Positions 43,827 through 54,752 of a DNA stretch of 64,000 nt are shown here, one piece after another. The translations under genes were made by a program, and so were the position numbers. Position 1 is the first letter of the stretch, and each line of letters starts with the position of its first letter. The notes under the pieces were generated by a model. It was not told the DNA's origin, made no database searches, and worked only from the letters and a program-made list of their open reading frames with translations. Origin of the DNA: Gibbula magus (Eukaryota; Mollusca; Gastropoda; Trochida; Trochidae); contig OW388296.1 in the NCBI GenBank assembly GCA_936450465.1, positions 18,518,526 to 18,582,525 on the forward strand, read 5' to 3'.

Positions 43827-44129
43827 ATGGTTAAGTTTCTCACAAAATGGATCCTACATCATGGTCAAAGGTTACAGGGATTGGGAAAGGTAGGTGCCAT
43901 GAGCCATTTTGCACATTGAATGAAACAAATGGCCCGTTATTATAAAATTTGTTAAATTTTACTATTGCTTCAAAGGGAAATGGTCCATTTGACATTTTGA
44001 AAATGACTAAAATCCCTAAAATCCCTAAAATTGGCCCATTGACACAAAGGTGTCTTTCCCAGTCTCGGAAACATAACATGTTCAAATGCTGAGAGATTAA
44101 AAGTTACTGCCAGTGTGAAATTGGCAAGC

Positions 44130-44415
44130 TGAGCGCTCTAAGTCAAGGGCCATAACTATATAAAATATTAATCCGATCGGTCCCAAAAAAGCATCTATCA
44201 CGGATGTACAATTTCTTATACTATGTTGAAATATGTATACAATTATACAGAACCAACATTTAGTCTCCTCCCCGCTTAACCTCATCCACATTTATTGAAT
44301 GTGTAAAGTTTCAGAAAGATTGAACAAAAACTGTGGGAGGAGTTGATTTCAGAACGCAAGTACCCCTTTTGGGACTGACAGAAAGACAGGCTGTGCCACA
44401 ATAACCCCCTTGGGT
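44130..44415 (+). repeat. Interspersed repeat with CAAGGGCCATAACT
   Basis: AGTCAAGGGCCATAACTATA, then GTGTAAAGTTTCAGAAAGAT and CTGTGGGAGGAGTTGATT: a pattern I associate with common mollusc repeats. No target duplication seen; the ORFs overlapping it are shadows. Confidence 0.55.
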
Positions 44416-45344
44416 TTTAAATTAATATCTCAAGTCAGTGACAGAACTTTCTGTCACAAATCTAACCTATCACTGGTCAGTGTACAAAAATGGTTTTCTA
44501 TCACATGTTGTGAACTGGCAAATGCATTCTTATAAATTTAATCGAGGTATAATAATATACACTTAATAATTGTAAGTGACTGAGATCATTATGTGAAATA
44601 CAATGACTGAGACCAGGCAGTAGGTTGAGGTCAGATGGGACCTCCGAGTGAGTCAGGTCTATGAGTCCCTGTATATCTCACCATCAGTTAGTGTTTTATT
44701 ATACCGAACTATCAAACTATATAGCCTCAATTTCAAGGAGAGGACACGATTCTAACATATTGTTCCATGGAGCAAAAGAAAATTGCAAGGAGTACATTTA
44801 ATATAAGCAGGAAACTACAAGTTAGATAATATTCATGGATAATGGTTACAATTTAGTTAAGAAACCGACTTTCTGAAGTCAGTCTTATTAAAATCGACAG
44901 TTTTCCGTGGAATAAAAATTGCAAAATAGTGCATCAACCGGCATACGAACTAATATCAGTCGTAGGTTCCACGCCAAACCGTCTGAAACAGCCCGTAGAC
45001 TCCCGTGTTCGAGCGCAATTCAGGTAGCCAATCAAAAAACGCCCAACAAATGCTTTCGGTACGAGAAGCTAGGGGCAGATAACTCCAAACAGCTATTTGA
45101 TCTGTTCTGAATGCTTTAAAAACAGTGACCGTTTAAAAACTACGTTGTGATTGGTCAGCTATTTGACTGGGCTTTAGCTGTGCTAAACTGGTTCAGAACA
45201 TTCGCCTATACGGGGTGTTCTCAGACATTGTGGAGAGCAGTTTATAGAACCTGTTCGTATACCGGTAGATGCATAATTTTGCACATTTTATACCTCGGAA
45301 CAAGGTCGATTTTAATCAGACTGTTGTGAAGTAGACCCCAATTT
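44416..45344. other. Gene-free stretch
   Basis: ORFs at 44,919-45,110 and 45,147-45,329 have no recognised domain. Locally higher GC around 44,960-45,080. Confidence 0.4.
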
Positions 45345-45544
45345 TGAGGTGAGGTGGGTTAGGGTTTAACGCCGCTTTTAAGAGTATTTCACCAACATCG
45401 CGGCTGCTAGTATTATAGCAGGGAGAAAGCCCGCAACGCCATGTGGCTATGCATTGCGGTGAAACCTGCGAGCATGTCAGTATGAGTGGGATTATTAGTA
45501 AGTCAAGATCCTGAATTTTATATGTCTTGCTTTCATATCATCGG
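45345..45544 (+). repeat. Interspersed repeat with GGGTTTAACGCCGC motif
   Basis: GAGGTGGGTTAGGGTTTAAC, then GCCGCTTTTAAGAGTATTTC: a motif pattern I recall from very abundant gastropod repeats. It adjoins SINE copy 1. Confidence 0.45.
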
Positions 45545-45724
45545 CTGGAACTAGCCGAACCATGGGTGGTACTGCACTGGAATTGACCCAACCTTACTCC
45601 TTACTGTAGAACAGTTCTCTACTGCAGACAAAGTTGGCGGGATTCGAACGTTCAACCCCAGACCTCTTGATCCGAAGCCGAATGCGGCGCATTCAATGCG
45701 CTAACCACTGCGCTATCCCGCCCC
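45545..45724 (-). mobile_element. tRNA-derived SINE, copy 1
   Basis: On the minus strand GGGCGGGATAGCGCAGTGG (A box) starts near 45,723 and GTTCGAATCCCGCC (B box) lies near 45,636-45,649. A shared SINE body follows with CTGCAGTAGAGAACTGTTCT and ACCACCCATGGTTCG. The head is longer than a real tRNA and cannot form a normal anticodon arm. Copy 2 is at 46.3-46.5 kb. Confidence 0.8.
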
Positions 45725-46309
45725 CATTGTATATTATATAGGAGCAATTCCATTGGTTAATGGTAAGAAACAAGTAATCAACCGTTGATTTGGAACCTGG
45801 GAAATAGTGGCATATCAAAGATACTACAGTACAGAATACTATTAATCGTTCCTTGCAATCAGATTTAATCGTTTTATCTTGGAACTTGTGCCTCGACATC
45901 ATAGCTGCGGCAAGAAAAATGACCTAGGCTCTACTCAACAGGATGTTGACGTCCAGGGTGTTATGTTTCATGTTCCCAGGGCCGGATTTCAGTAATGATC
46001 AGAGAAGGGCTTATGCACAAAGGACCAAAGAGAAAATTGCTTCGATTTATGCACAATGAAGGTGATGTGACCTACACACCAAATGCTACCCTATTTGCTA
46101 ACGACGATTATCCTGTGGAATCTGATGACAGATTTGTGTAGAAACTCAATGACTTACTCAGTGTCAGAGCATAAAGTGTCATCAGAAGACATGGACAAAA
46201 ATGTTGCATTCTCTTTGTACATGCTTCATTTAAAATGTGTATACTATGACTGAAGCAGGAGCCGTTTTTTTCTGGACAATCAATAGAATTCAAAAGGGGT
46301 CAATCGGGC

Positions 46310-46500
46310 CTTGGTATACTCTGCGAGCATCGGCTTGAACTAGCGAACCATGGGTGGTACTACGCTGAAATTCAGTGTAGCATTGCACCCAAACCTTGCT
46401 GCGTGTAGAACAGTTCTCTACTGCAGACACAGTTGCCGTGCCCCTGGCGGGATTCGAACCTCTTGGAAGCCGAGCGGTAACCACTGCGCTATCCCGCCCC
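46310..46500 (-). mobile_element. tRNA-derived SINE, copy 2
   Basis: Minus-strand GGGCGGGATAGCGCAGTGGT near 46,499, B box GGTTCGAATCCCGCC near 46,446-46,460, then the same body as copy 1 (CTGCAGTAGAGAACTGTTCT, ACCACCCATGGTTCG, AAGCCGATG). The head has a deletion between A and B boxes relative to copy 1. Opposed ORFs here are shadows. Confidence 0.8.
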
Positions 46501-48821
46501 CTGAATATCTATAGGACAAACTGTGAGTGCGTCCTGTTTCGGGGAGCTATTGTTAATCATATGTTGCCGCTGATACTGCAAGTAGTGTGAAACATTATGA
46601 TTTTGTTTTGATAATTTCCAATTCATCTATTATATCTAAACAGGAGTTAGCAGATGATTTGTTGAATAACTAGAAATATGTGCATGTGATGCACTGTGAT
46701 TGTTTCCATGGAAACCAGAATTTTTTTTAAAAAATTCAGAATAACCAAAATAGCAAAAGGCAGCACTAGGTCTAACCACATTCCAAGTTTCGTAAAGAAA
46801 TACTTGATAGATTTTGAAATAGACGTCCCAGTGTTCCCGCTGACTTTTGAAACTCTCGGTACAGTGTACCGGCAGTGGTAATTTTTACCTTTGCATACAG
46901 AATTTCACCGGTACCATACAATCCCGAAAATAAATATAACACAATAATGACATGGCTTCAAAATTACATATAGTTTGCGTTTTCCCTTATGTTACCTGTT
47001 TTCGTGGTAATAAAATACATGCCGTAACACGGTACGAACTGTACTTTCGTTTTGTGATAACGATACATGTTGATTATATGAATTATCACTTGGTTACAAA
47101 ATATATATCACGGTGGTATTATAAAATGGTGTCTGTGCGAAATATTCTGAAGTGTGATCATAAGGGGGGTTGATTTCAAAGATTTTTGTTCAGAAATGGC
47201 CAAAATGACCCCCTCACAGCAGATCACCTAGAAACAACACTGCAACTTAAACTGGACATAGCACACACAATACAATTATCCTAGACCTTAAGGTGCGATA
47301 TCTTCTTTCTCCCTATTGAAGGATCCACTATTTATCTCTCCTCTAGGCAAAGTTCATTCAACAAAGATGTTAGTCTGAAACGTTTAGCTTTCTTTGTCAA
47401 CTGGTTTTGGAGAAGAATATTTGACGAGGAACGAGGATGAACAAATTAAGGGGACACCGCATCGATAATAAAAATCAGATCATGTTTATCTATGCTGATT
47501 AACAGGTCACGCAGACACCAAATTTCAGACAATTGACGTAATTGGTAATACAAACTAATGCATGTTGACAGTGAAGTGAACAGCTTGGTGAGATAAAGAT
47601 GAGACTCATTTTTATCCTCGATGCAGTCTCCCTTTAAGATCCCCTCACATCCTCACAAAAGTTTAGCTTTGGGAGTGTAATGGTTGTGAAGGAGAAGTCG
47701 AAAAAATTCAAAATGTGAAAAATTTCACGGACAACGGTCCATGCCCATAAGCCCCATCTGGCTCTAAAACTTTTGGCACTTGGTCTCCATCATAGAGAGG
47801 ACATTCTCAAAATTTCAAGTTTTTGGAAACAAGTGCTTTCAGTTTTCAGCAAGTAAGATGGCCATTTGGTACCCAAACCGTTGGTCAGGGGTATAAACAT
47901 GAAACAGCAAATCTAAAATGCTTTATTACCAACAAGAAATACAGATTTGGCCAACTTGTCATTATAGAATGCCCTTCCACCATCTGAAAAAAAAATTTAA
48001 ATATAGACAAAGAATAGAAAGATTGTAAACTAGCAGCCAACATAAACACATTTATTGCCTTCACATATGTTATACTCGCACCCCATGTGCTATCTGTCAC
48101 TCACAAGTGATAGCTCACATATAATATACACATAGAGTGATAGACAAATGACAGTTCATTAAAGGTACATCCATTGCGTCACATATGCCAAACAGTATAC
48201 AGCTAGCTTTCAGATCTTACTAGCCCCCAGCCAAGTTACAGATACGAGACGTAAAACCGATTTGCTGTATTTGCTAATTCAGAAAAGTCCTTTTATTTCA
48301 AATTATTAACTCATTTCACTTCAACGTTATTATATTCCCATTTACTGGTATTGACAAGAATGTTCAAAGAGGGTCAAAATTAACCATTTCGATGCAGTAG
48401 CAACACAGTCCAGACTTATTCCAGCTAGCCAAATACATCTCCCCCATGGTCATTTCACCTCAAATTTTCTTTCGGACCACCCGTTTTTACACTCTACTAG
48501 CCCAGCTTCTTTTTCACTAGCCATGGGCTAGTGCCAATCCCTGTGTATAAATGGTGTTACTTTATTGAGACCAAACATAATTTTAGAATCTTATTTACAA
48601 CAGAAAACATGACAAATTTGATAATGTTTAACAAGTCATAGAACTACTGAGCATGTAAATGGGACGTGCAGTTTCGGTTTCTACCCATGCATAATGATGC
48701 TACTGAAATTGGAAACTAGTAATCATGACATATTTGGCGATTGGTGATGAATATGCAAGCTGAGTGAATATATTTGTACTGTAAACAGCACATATGGCGA
48801 GTTGGAACGTATTAAAAGACA
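46501..48821. other. Gene-free stretch
   Basis: ORFs at 46,696-46,881, 46,952-47,173 (+) and 47,885-48,100 (-) are unassigned. Around 48,225-48,540 an ACTAGCC/GGCTAGT motif recurs in both orientations, suggesting another decayed repeat, but I could not define its ends. Confidence 0.4.
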
Positions 48822-49420
48822 AACAAGTAGTTGTCACTAAGGTGACATGATCCCCCGCCGCAAATTAATACTTCAAAATGGAAAAATAATGTCAAGATCA
48901 GCGAAATCAACATGTCAAAAAGTCAAAACTCCACAGTGACCTTGAGAATAATGTCAAGGTCACCAAATCTATTCAGCCCTTTGTCTTCCCTTGGAGGTGC
49001 TTTGTGTAAGATATGATGGAATTCCGGTGAATGGTTCTTGAGATATCCCGCTGACAAGGTTTTCATGTACATTATCATGTTGAAAAATTCAAAGTTCCGC
49101 TGTGACCTTGAAAACAATGTCAAGGTCACCCAAATCTAATCAACCCTTTATCTTTCCTTGGAGAAGCTATGTCTAAAATATGAAGAGAATCCAGAGATTG
49201 GTTCTTGAGATATCCCGCTGACAAAGTCTCGTTGTGACCTTTAAATTAAGGTCAAGGTCACAAACCTCTGTAGGAACATTACTCTTCCTATGATGAGCCC
49301 ATTTGCAAAATATGAAAAGAATCCAGTGAATAGTATTTGAGTTATTCCATTTCGTACAGATGTATGCAGCCGAATACTATATCCCTCCGCTTTGCGCTCA
49401 ACGCGCGGCGGGGGATAATA
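48822..49420 (+). mobile_element. GACCTTGA/TCAAGGTC hairpin element, copy 2
   Basis: Same ends and orientation as 17,880-18,524. The first TGACCTTGA/TCAAGGTCA pair is at 48,937-48,962 with the same 8-nt spacer; the third left half is mutated to GACCTTTAA. It lacks the long GGAC tract. Minus ORFs here are repeat shadows. Confidence 0.8.
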
Positions 49421-49469
49421 CAATTTTATTAACCACAATGGATGTACCTTTAAAAAGATTCAACAAAAT

Positions 49470-49740
49470 GAAATGGGGGGGTGCATCACTGAGTCTAAAA
49501 GTGAGTCTAAAAGTGCATTGTAACCAGTTTCAAGTAAAGTGGTGCTCACTTAACACTGGAAATCTACAATTTAGAATCTCCATTGGCCAAGTAGTCTGTA
49601 CAACAAATTTCAGCTCTCTTAGAGTTCTTGGTTCTGGAGAATAAGATGAGAGGAAAAGTTGACGGACGGACGGACACCGAAAGCCATGCCATTAACATTA
49701 GTATTTTTACCACAGCCGGCCATTTAGGCCAGATGAGCTA
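49470..49740. mobile_element. TAGCTCATCAGG element, 3' part
   Basis: AATCTACAATTTAGAATCTC, CATTGGCCAAGTAGTC, GACGGACGGACGGACACCG and the end GGCCAGATGAGCTA match the right half of 42,895-43,371. Confidence 0.65.
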
Positions 49741-50336
49741 AAAATCAGAGTAACAAGCAAAAAAGTGAGCGTGGCTCACTAATACCCCCGACGGTTAAAG
49801 TTTGACATTTCTTCTTTACTTATAGAGAGAGATGTCTGCACACTTAAGGACTGATAAGCTATGAAATATAATTGCTAAGATTAAAGTGTTTGTGAAAAGG
49901 GTAGGACAAGTCTCTTACAAGTAAAAGTAGGAATAATAGTAACTTGAAAAGGTAGGGGTAACATAACACACTACTGCCATTACCAAAGACTTCAACTTTA
50001 TTTTGGAAATTGATTCATCATAATGATTCATTCGAGTGACTTGAAACAACAGGTACATGGAAGCACACCCCTGAGGGATATACAGCAGTTTATGGTTGAC
50101 GGGAAAGAATGTTGAACTTTTTCCAAAATATAACCAGTGGAAATATAATATAGTAAAATCAGCAAGAACACAGAAGTAGCTTTTGATGAAAGTTACATGA
50201 ATAGAAAATGATAAAGTCAACAAATCAAAACACAGAAGTAGCTTCATTCATTTAAGCTCTGAATATGACGAAGTAAAAAAAAAAATCACCAAAAATTCAC
50301 CAAATCGTGCTACATTTTGCGCTGCATCTCCCCTAA
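49741..50336. other. Gene-free stretch
   Basis: A 110-codon minus ORF at 49,915-50,247 is AT-driven and matches nothing I recognise. Confidence 0.4.
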
Positions 50337-50490
50337 TTTGAAAAGGATGAGATTTCAGCTTTGTGGAGTCATTGGTTCTGAAGTCGAAAAAAAGAAAAGT
50401 TTACCGATGGACAGTCGGACGCCGGACACCATGGCATGCCATGCCATGCCATGAGCCCATGGGGCCTTTCAGGCCTGATTATCTAAACAT
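50337..50490. mobile_element. TAGCTCATCAGG element, short 3' fragment
   Basis: TTTCAGCTTTGTGGAGTCAT, a CATGCCATGCCATGCCATG run and the end GGCCTGATTATCTAAA; the terminal motif is mutated. Confidence 0.6.
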
Positions 50491-50628
50491 ATAAAATTCA
50501 GAATAAGTGGCAAAAGTCGACGTCAGGCTGTCAAAGAGTCTATTTTGGCGAAGCGATTGCAGCTTTGTCTAATTTACCCCATATTACTTTCGTCTTGACC
50601 AGTGTTGAACGATATGTTCTCTGCCTCA

Positions 50629-50751
50629 ATGAGATAGGTTAACCAATCACATATATAAACACGGTGATACTGGGGGAAGAGGTTGTAGCTACAGTTCTGC
50701 AGCTAAATTAGACATATCTGATGTGAATCGTGATTGGTTAACCTATCTCAT
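50629..50751. repeat. Perfect 22-nt inverted pair around 79 nt
   Basis: The arm 50,629-50,650 (ATGAGATAGGTTAACC and on to CAATCAC) and its exact reverse complement at 50,730-50,751. The arms contain GGTTAACC, itself palindromic. Confidence 0.85.
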
Positions 50752-50997
50752 AGAACCAATCAAATGATCGGACCTTTATTATTACTGAAATCAAAACAAA
50801 TGGCGGCTGAATTGAAGAAATCATTCTTCAAGTGACAGAAGTTTTCCTGAGAATTGTTTACAATGTCTCCCTCAAATAAAAGATGTAGACTTATTCAAGG
50901 CCAAACAAAGTTGTTCTTCGATTGGAAACGTGCACACTGAGGTAAGTACATGTATCAATATATACCAAAAGTTCTTCCCCATTTTCCATAGATTTAT

Positions 50998-52378
50998 ATG
51001 TTAATTAAACGTTGCAAGAATAATTTTCATAATTGAACCCTATGTAAAATGGTCATCAAATATACGCAAAAAGATTGGAAATAACGTCAGCTACATACAC
51101 ATAATTTCCATGTTGAGTGTCAAGAAAATAGGCTAATAATTTAACATGGTGGCCAATGGGACATTGGTACATGAACTTTTATATGAGTCAATTTTGAAAA
51201 ATGTGTTAAATTTCAAGGAGAGAAATTCCAAATATTATTTATTCTTACTTCTTAGCTTTTTTGGTAAAAAATAACCAAATACATCTTCAGGTTTACAAAT
51301 GTGAAATATATGCACGCTTAATCTTGCTTAATTAATGTTTAATTAGCGATTACAGTGATTGGTTGTCATCATGTCAACGCTGTTACCAGTTTTCTAAGGC
51401 TTTTAAAATTACAAACTATCATTTTATTTACTAGTCAGATTTGTATAGTGAAACATGCATATATATTAGGGTATAAAAAAAAAAAAAAAAAAATATTGGG
51501 GTAGTAGCTTAAAAATAGGAAAAAAATAGCGCATCAAGATTTCATTGATTTACTATATAAAGTTGAATATTTAAGTTATTTAAGTTATTGTTTACAAGCA
51601 AAGGGTTCTTAGATCATGACCATTTTGGGTCACAGGGTCACGAAATCTACAAATTGGAATCCCCATTAACGAATGAGTCTGCACACACCTTTTCAGCTCT
51701 CTAGACCTTTTGGAACTGAAGAAGATGATGATAGGTTTTTAAGGATGTGATCCCATTTGGGGTCACAGGGTCACGAAATCTACCATTTAGAATCCCCATT
51801 GGCCAAGGACTCTGCACATAAAATTTCAGCTCTGTGGAGTTTATTTTCTCAAATTAAACATCTAACAGTGCAGTCAAGTTGTTTGCATCGAGGGAGCAAT
51901 CAGTTTTGCATATGATTCATCACGGTAACAGAACTGATAAAAATGTGAATAAAAAGTAAAAATAAAATTAAAATTTAATTTTTGGTGATTATGTTCCAGT
52001 TGGTATGTCTAAAAGCTTGTATGAAACCTTTATAAAATTTCATTAATCATTTGGGACAGGCACTTTTGCTTGATTTTCGTACTTTAAAATGCTACAAAAC
52101 CCTTATTTATGAACATATTTTTGATAAAATGATTTTTGTGAGTAGAAGAAAGGTGTCTTTATTAGTTTTGACAAACTAAAAGAGTAACAACATTTTACAT
52201 TTTTCAGAAAATATCCCGGACATGAAATTAACACTTTTGTGAAATTGACTCGTACGTTCTTCAGTCTGATGTCATTTGATGAGTGATCAACATCATTTCA
52301 AAGATGTTTGTTAAATTTTACAACAATTTGACTTAAACTTAAATTATGAAAAATATTCTTGCAAAAGTTAATTAACAT
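50998..52378. mobile_element. 1.4-kb element with about 38-nt inverted ends
   Basis: ATGTTAATTAAACGTTGCAA at 50,998 and, from 52,378 on the minus strand, ATGTTAATTAACTTTTGCAA are the ends; identity is about 33 of 38 and weaker similarity extends outward. No transposase inside. A TAGCTCATCAGG-family relative (51,495-51,850) lies within, so the insertion is nested. Confidence 0.6.
51495..51850. mobile_element. TAGCTCATCAGG element, diverged copy inside the 1.4-kb element
   Basis: ATAGCGCATCAAGATTTCAT at the left, then GGGTCACAGGGTCACGAAAT twice and CATTGGCCAAGGACTCTGCA. The right end is lost. Confidence 0.6.
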
Positions 52379-52513
52379 GTAACTCCATGGGAAATCCCAG
52401 TGTGGGGTAAAACCTTTGATCCAAGCCTGTAGAAGTGTGAAAAATCGATGTCATTTATGTAGCCTACCTTTTCAGTCAAATATTAATTATTTAATTTAAT
52501 ATAGCTTGATTAT

Positions 52514-52942
52514 AGGGGTGTAACAATACATCGAACTATCGATGCATCGCAATAGTTGGCTTGGCAATAGTAGTATATCGATAGTATATCGCAATAGTAA
52601 GGTTAACTATCAAATATCCATTAATTATGAATGATTTACACAAGCCTCACTTCATTTAATTCAAGATTTTCCATTTTAGAAGGTCAAAAGGAAAGAACTA
52701 GAGATAGGAAATAGAAAAATGACAAAGTGTTTTCATTTATGATTTCTCTACTGATTTTGGTTCCATAGTCCTTACATCAATTAAGCATTTCTACTAAAAT
52801 CTTTAAGAAATCTAGCTGATATTGCGTATTTGTACCAAAAAAACCTATTGCAATAGTGAGCTCCAATAGTCTATCGATATCGCAATAGTAAGTGGCAATA
52901 GACTATCGCTATCGCAATAGTCTCTTTGGGTCAATAGTCTAG
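52514..52942. mobile_element. hAT-like MITE with AGGGGTG ends, copy 2
   Basis: AGGGGTGTAACAATACATCG at the left. Flanked by the perfect 8-bp direct repeat TTGATTAT (52,506-52,513 and 52,943-52,950). The right terminal CACCCC has been lost (TCAATAGTCTAG instead of TCAATAGTCACCCCTA), so the TIR decayed after insertion. Confidence 0.8.
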
Positions 52943-53064
52943 TTGATTATCTTCGACAGTGGAATAGAATCAACTTCTTCAGTCATCCCTCTGAGTTGTT
53001 GGTCCATTTTTGTATAGGAATTAACAAGACACAAAACTTTAAAACAATTTTCAAAAAAAAACGC

Positions 53065-53330
53065 CCATGGGCTCTGTAGCTCATCTGGATTTATCTCAAG
53101 TTTACAAGCAACAAAATAGGGTTTTAAGATCATAACCGCTTTGACCCACATGTGGAATCACAGGGCCACCAATCCTACAATTGAGAATCAACTTTAACCA
53201 AAGCTCTACACAACATTTCACATTTCTAGAGCTTGACAACATACTTGAGATAAAGATGAAAATAGGTTTTGGGGTCATGACCACTGACCTAGATTGGGGT
53301 CACAGGGTCACGAGATCTACAATTTATATA
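53065..53330. mobile_element. TAGCTCATCAGG element, 5' part
   Basis: GGGCTCTGTAGCTCATCTGG, then CCAATCCTACAATTGAGAAT, CACAACATTTCACATTTCTA and GGGGTCACAGGGTCACGAGA. The right half is missing. Confidence 0.65.
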
Positions 53331-53643
53331 TAAAATGAGACCCATTAGTTTAAGAATATTGTGTTTAATTTTTGGTGATTGACAATTCATAGAATTCAAC
53401 ACAATACTTACATTTACAATATGTATAAATTTAAAAAGGCTGATATAATTACCTTTTAAAAGTAGACAGATTTTTTTTTTTGATTGGTGATTTCATGAAA
53501 ACAGTGAATTGGTGTTTTTGACTCTTCTAAATCTATACTACAATCCCGACAGACAATTCTTTTTTTATTATCAATTTTAAAATGAAAACAAAATTAACCT
53601 GAATATCAATAATAAATGAAAAATGTATTGTTGTTTATTGCAG

Positions 53644-53778
53644 ATTATCCGTATAATCATTGAAGAGGGGAGCCTTGAAGATTTGACTTTGGGGGAGCTG
53701 TGCAAAAGTGGAGAAAAGAGAAGGACAGGAATATATTTCTGCAAAGATAAAATAGTGATATCAGAATTGACAACTTGA
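53644..53778 (+). CDS. Possible terminal exon, 44 codons
   Basis: After the acceptor TGTTTATTGCAG a frame reads IIRIIIEEGSLEDLTLGELC and on to TGA at 53,776-53,778. It is less AT-rich than its flanks and charged. No upstream partner exon could be fixed; a donor GTAAGT at 50,942 exists but the short ORF before it ends in TGA. Unassigned. Confidence 0.25.
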   Translation: MIRIIIEEGSLEDLTLGELCKSGEKRRTGIYFCKDKIVISELTT

Positions 53779-54752
53779 AGTACAAGATTTGAAGAATGTC
53801 AAAAGCATATTTATATGCTCATGTTAACAATTGTTAATGCTACATTGTTCATACAATGTTTGTTTATACCTATTCTAATTAATAACATTGATTCTGTTTC
53901 CATCATCTGTTTTGTTATTTTTGGGTTGAGCCCATCAAGATCCAAAAGTCAAGCTAGCGGAAGCTGTATCTATTTTTAGAAATGGTCGTCGATCTAACCA
54001 TAGAGTGTTATTAATTGTTAAAATTAATCAAATTTACACTAAAAACGATGTAGTTTTTATAAAAATCGATCAAATATTGAATAATGTGGTTGTAATAATT
54101 ATTTCACTAGTTCGTAGAGTCTCTGTTGATGACCCGATAAATTTGCATAAGTTCACCAAGCCCCCGGATGTAACATTGTTTTTACGATTAAAATCACTGT
54201 GAGTAAATTTGCATTTTGATTATAATTTATACATATATGAAAAATAAGTGTCATATCCTACCATTATCACAAAATATTATCATGTTTGAGTTTACATTCG
54301 AACTACGAAATGTGTTTGACATGACATGGACCGACTTTCCGATCTGCGATTTCACAAGTTGAAATGGAGCCGTGAAACAGTAGCAGTAACCCTATCTCGC
54401 TAAAAAGTAAATTACGAATTAACAAGTCTCGTCTATGTGAAATAATTGTATGAATACAATTGCTAAATGATTCATGTTGATTATTTTAAAGTTTTCATTT
54501 GGAATTTGATAGAAATTATACCCGTTTTCAAACGAAATCATAGATAGACCTGTCAGTTCGAATTCATTGCAAATGGAGGCCATTGTGTCGTCTCGGCTTT
54601 TTCACACAATATTTTGTTCTGATACGAATTAAATGAATGCACATGTTATAACATCCATGAAATTAACAAGAATGACAAACAATAACATTTCAAAGAATAA
54701 ATGTGAATAACTAGTGTTTGAATCGGCGAATTTACAGTGAAATGACAAACGA
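53779..54752. other. Gene-free stretch
   Basis: A 65-codon ORF (54,005-54,202) is AT-driven. Nothing else supported. Confidence 0.45.

Noticed and set aside
45636..45724. tRNA gene on the minus strand
   Set aside because: A and B boxes are present, but the spacing is too long, no clean cloverleaf forms, and the same body follows in a second copy: a SINE head.
50863..50940. Short ORF (26 codons) before a strong GTAAGT donor, possible first exon joined to 53,644
   Set aside because: The ORF ends in TGA just before the donor, so it cannot be joined in frame; kept only as a possible non-coding exon.
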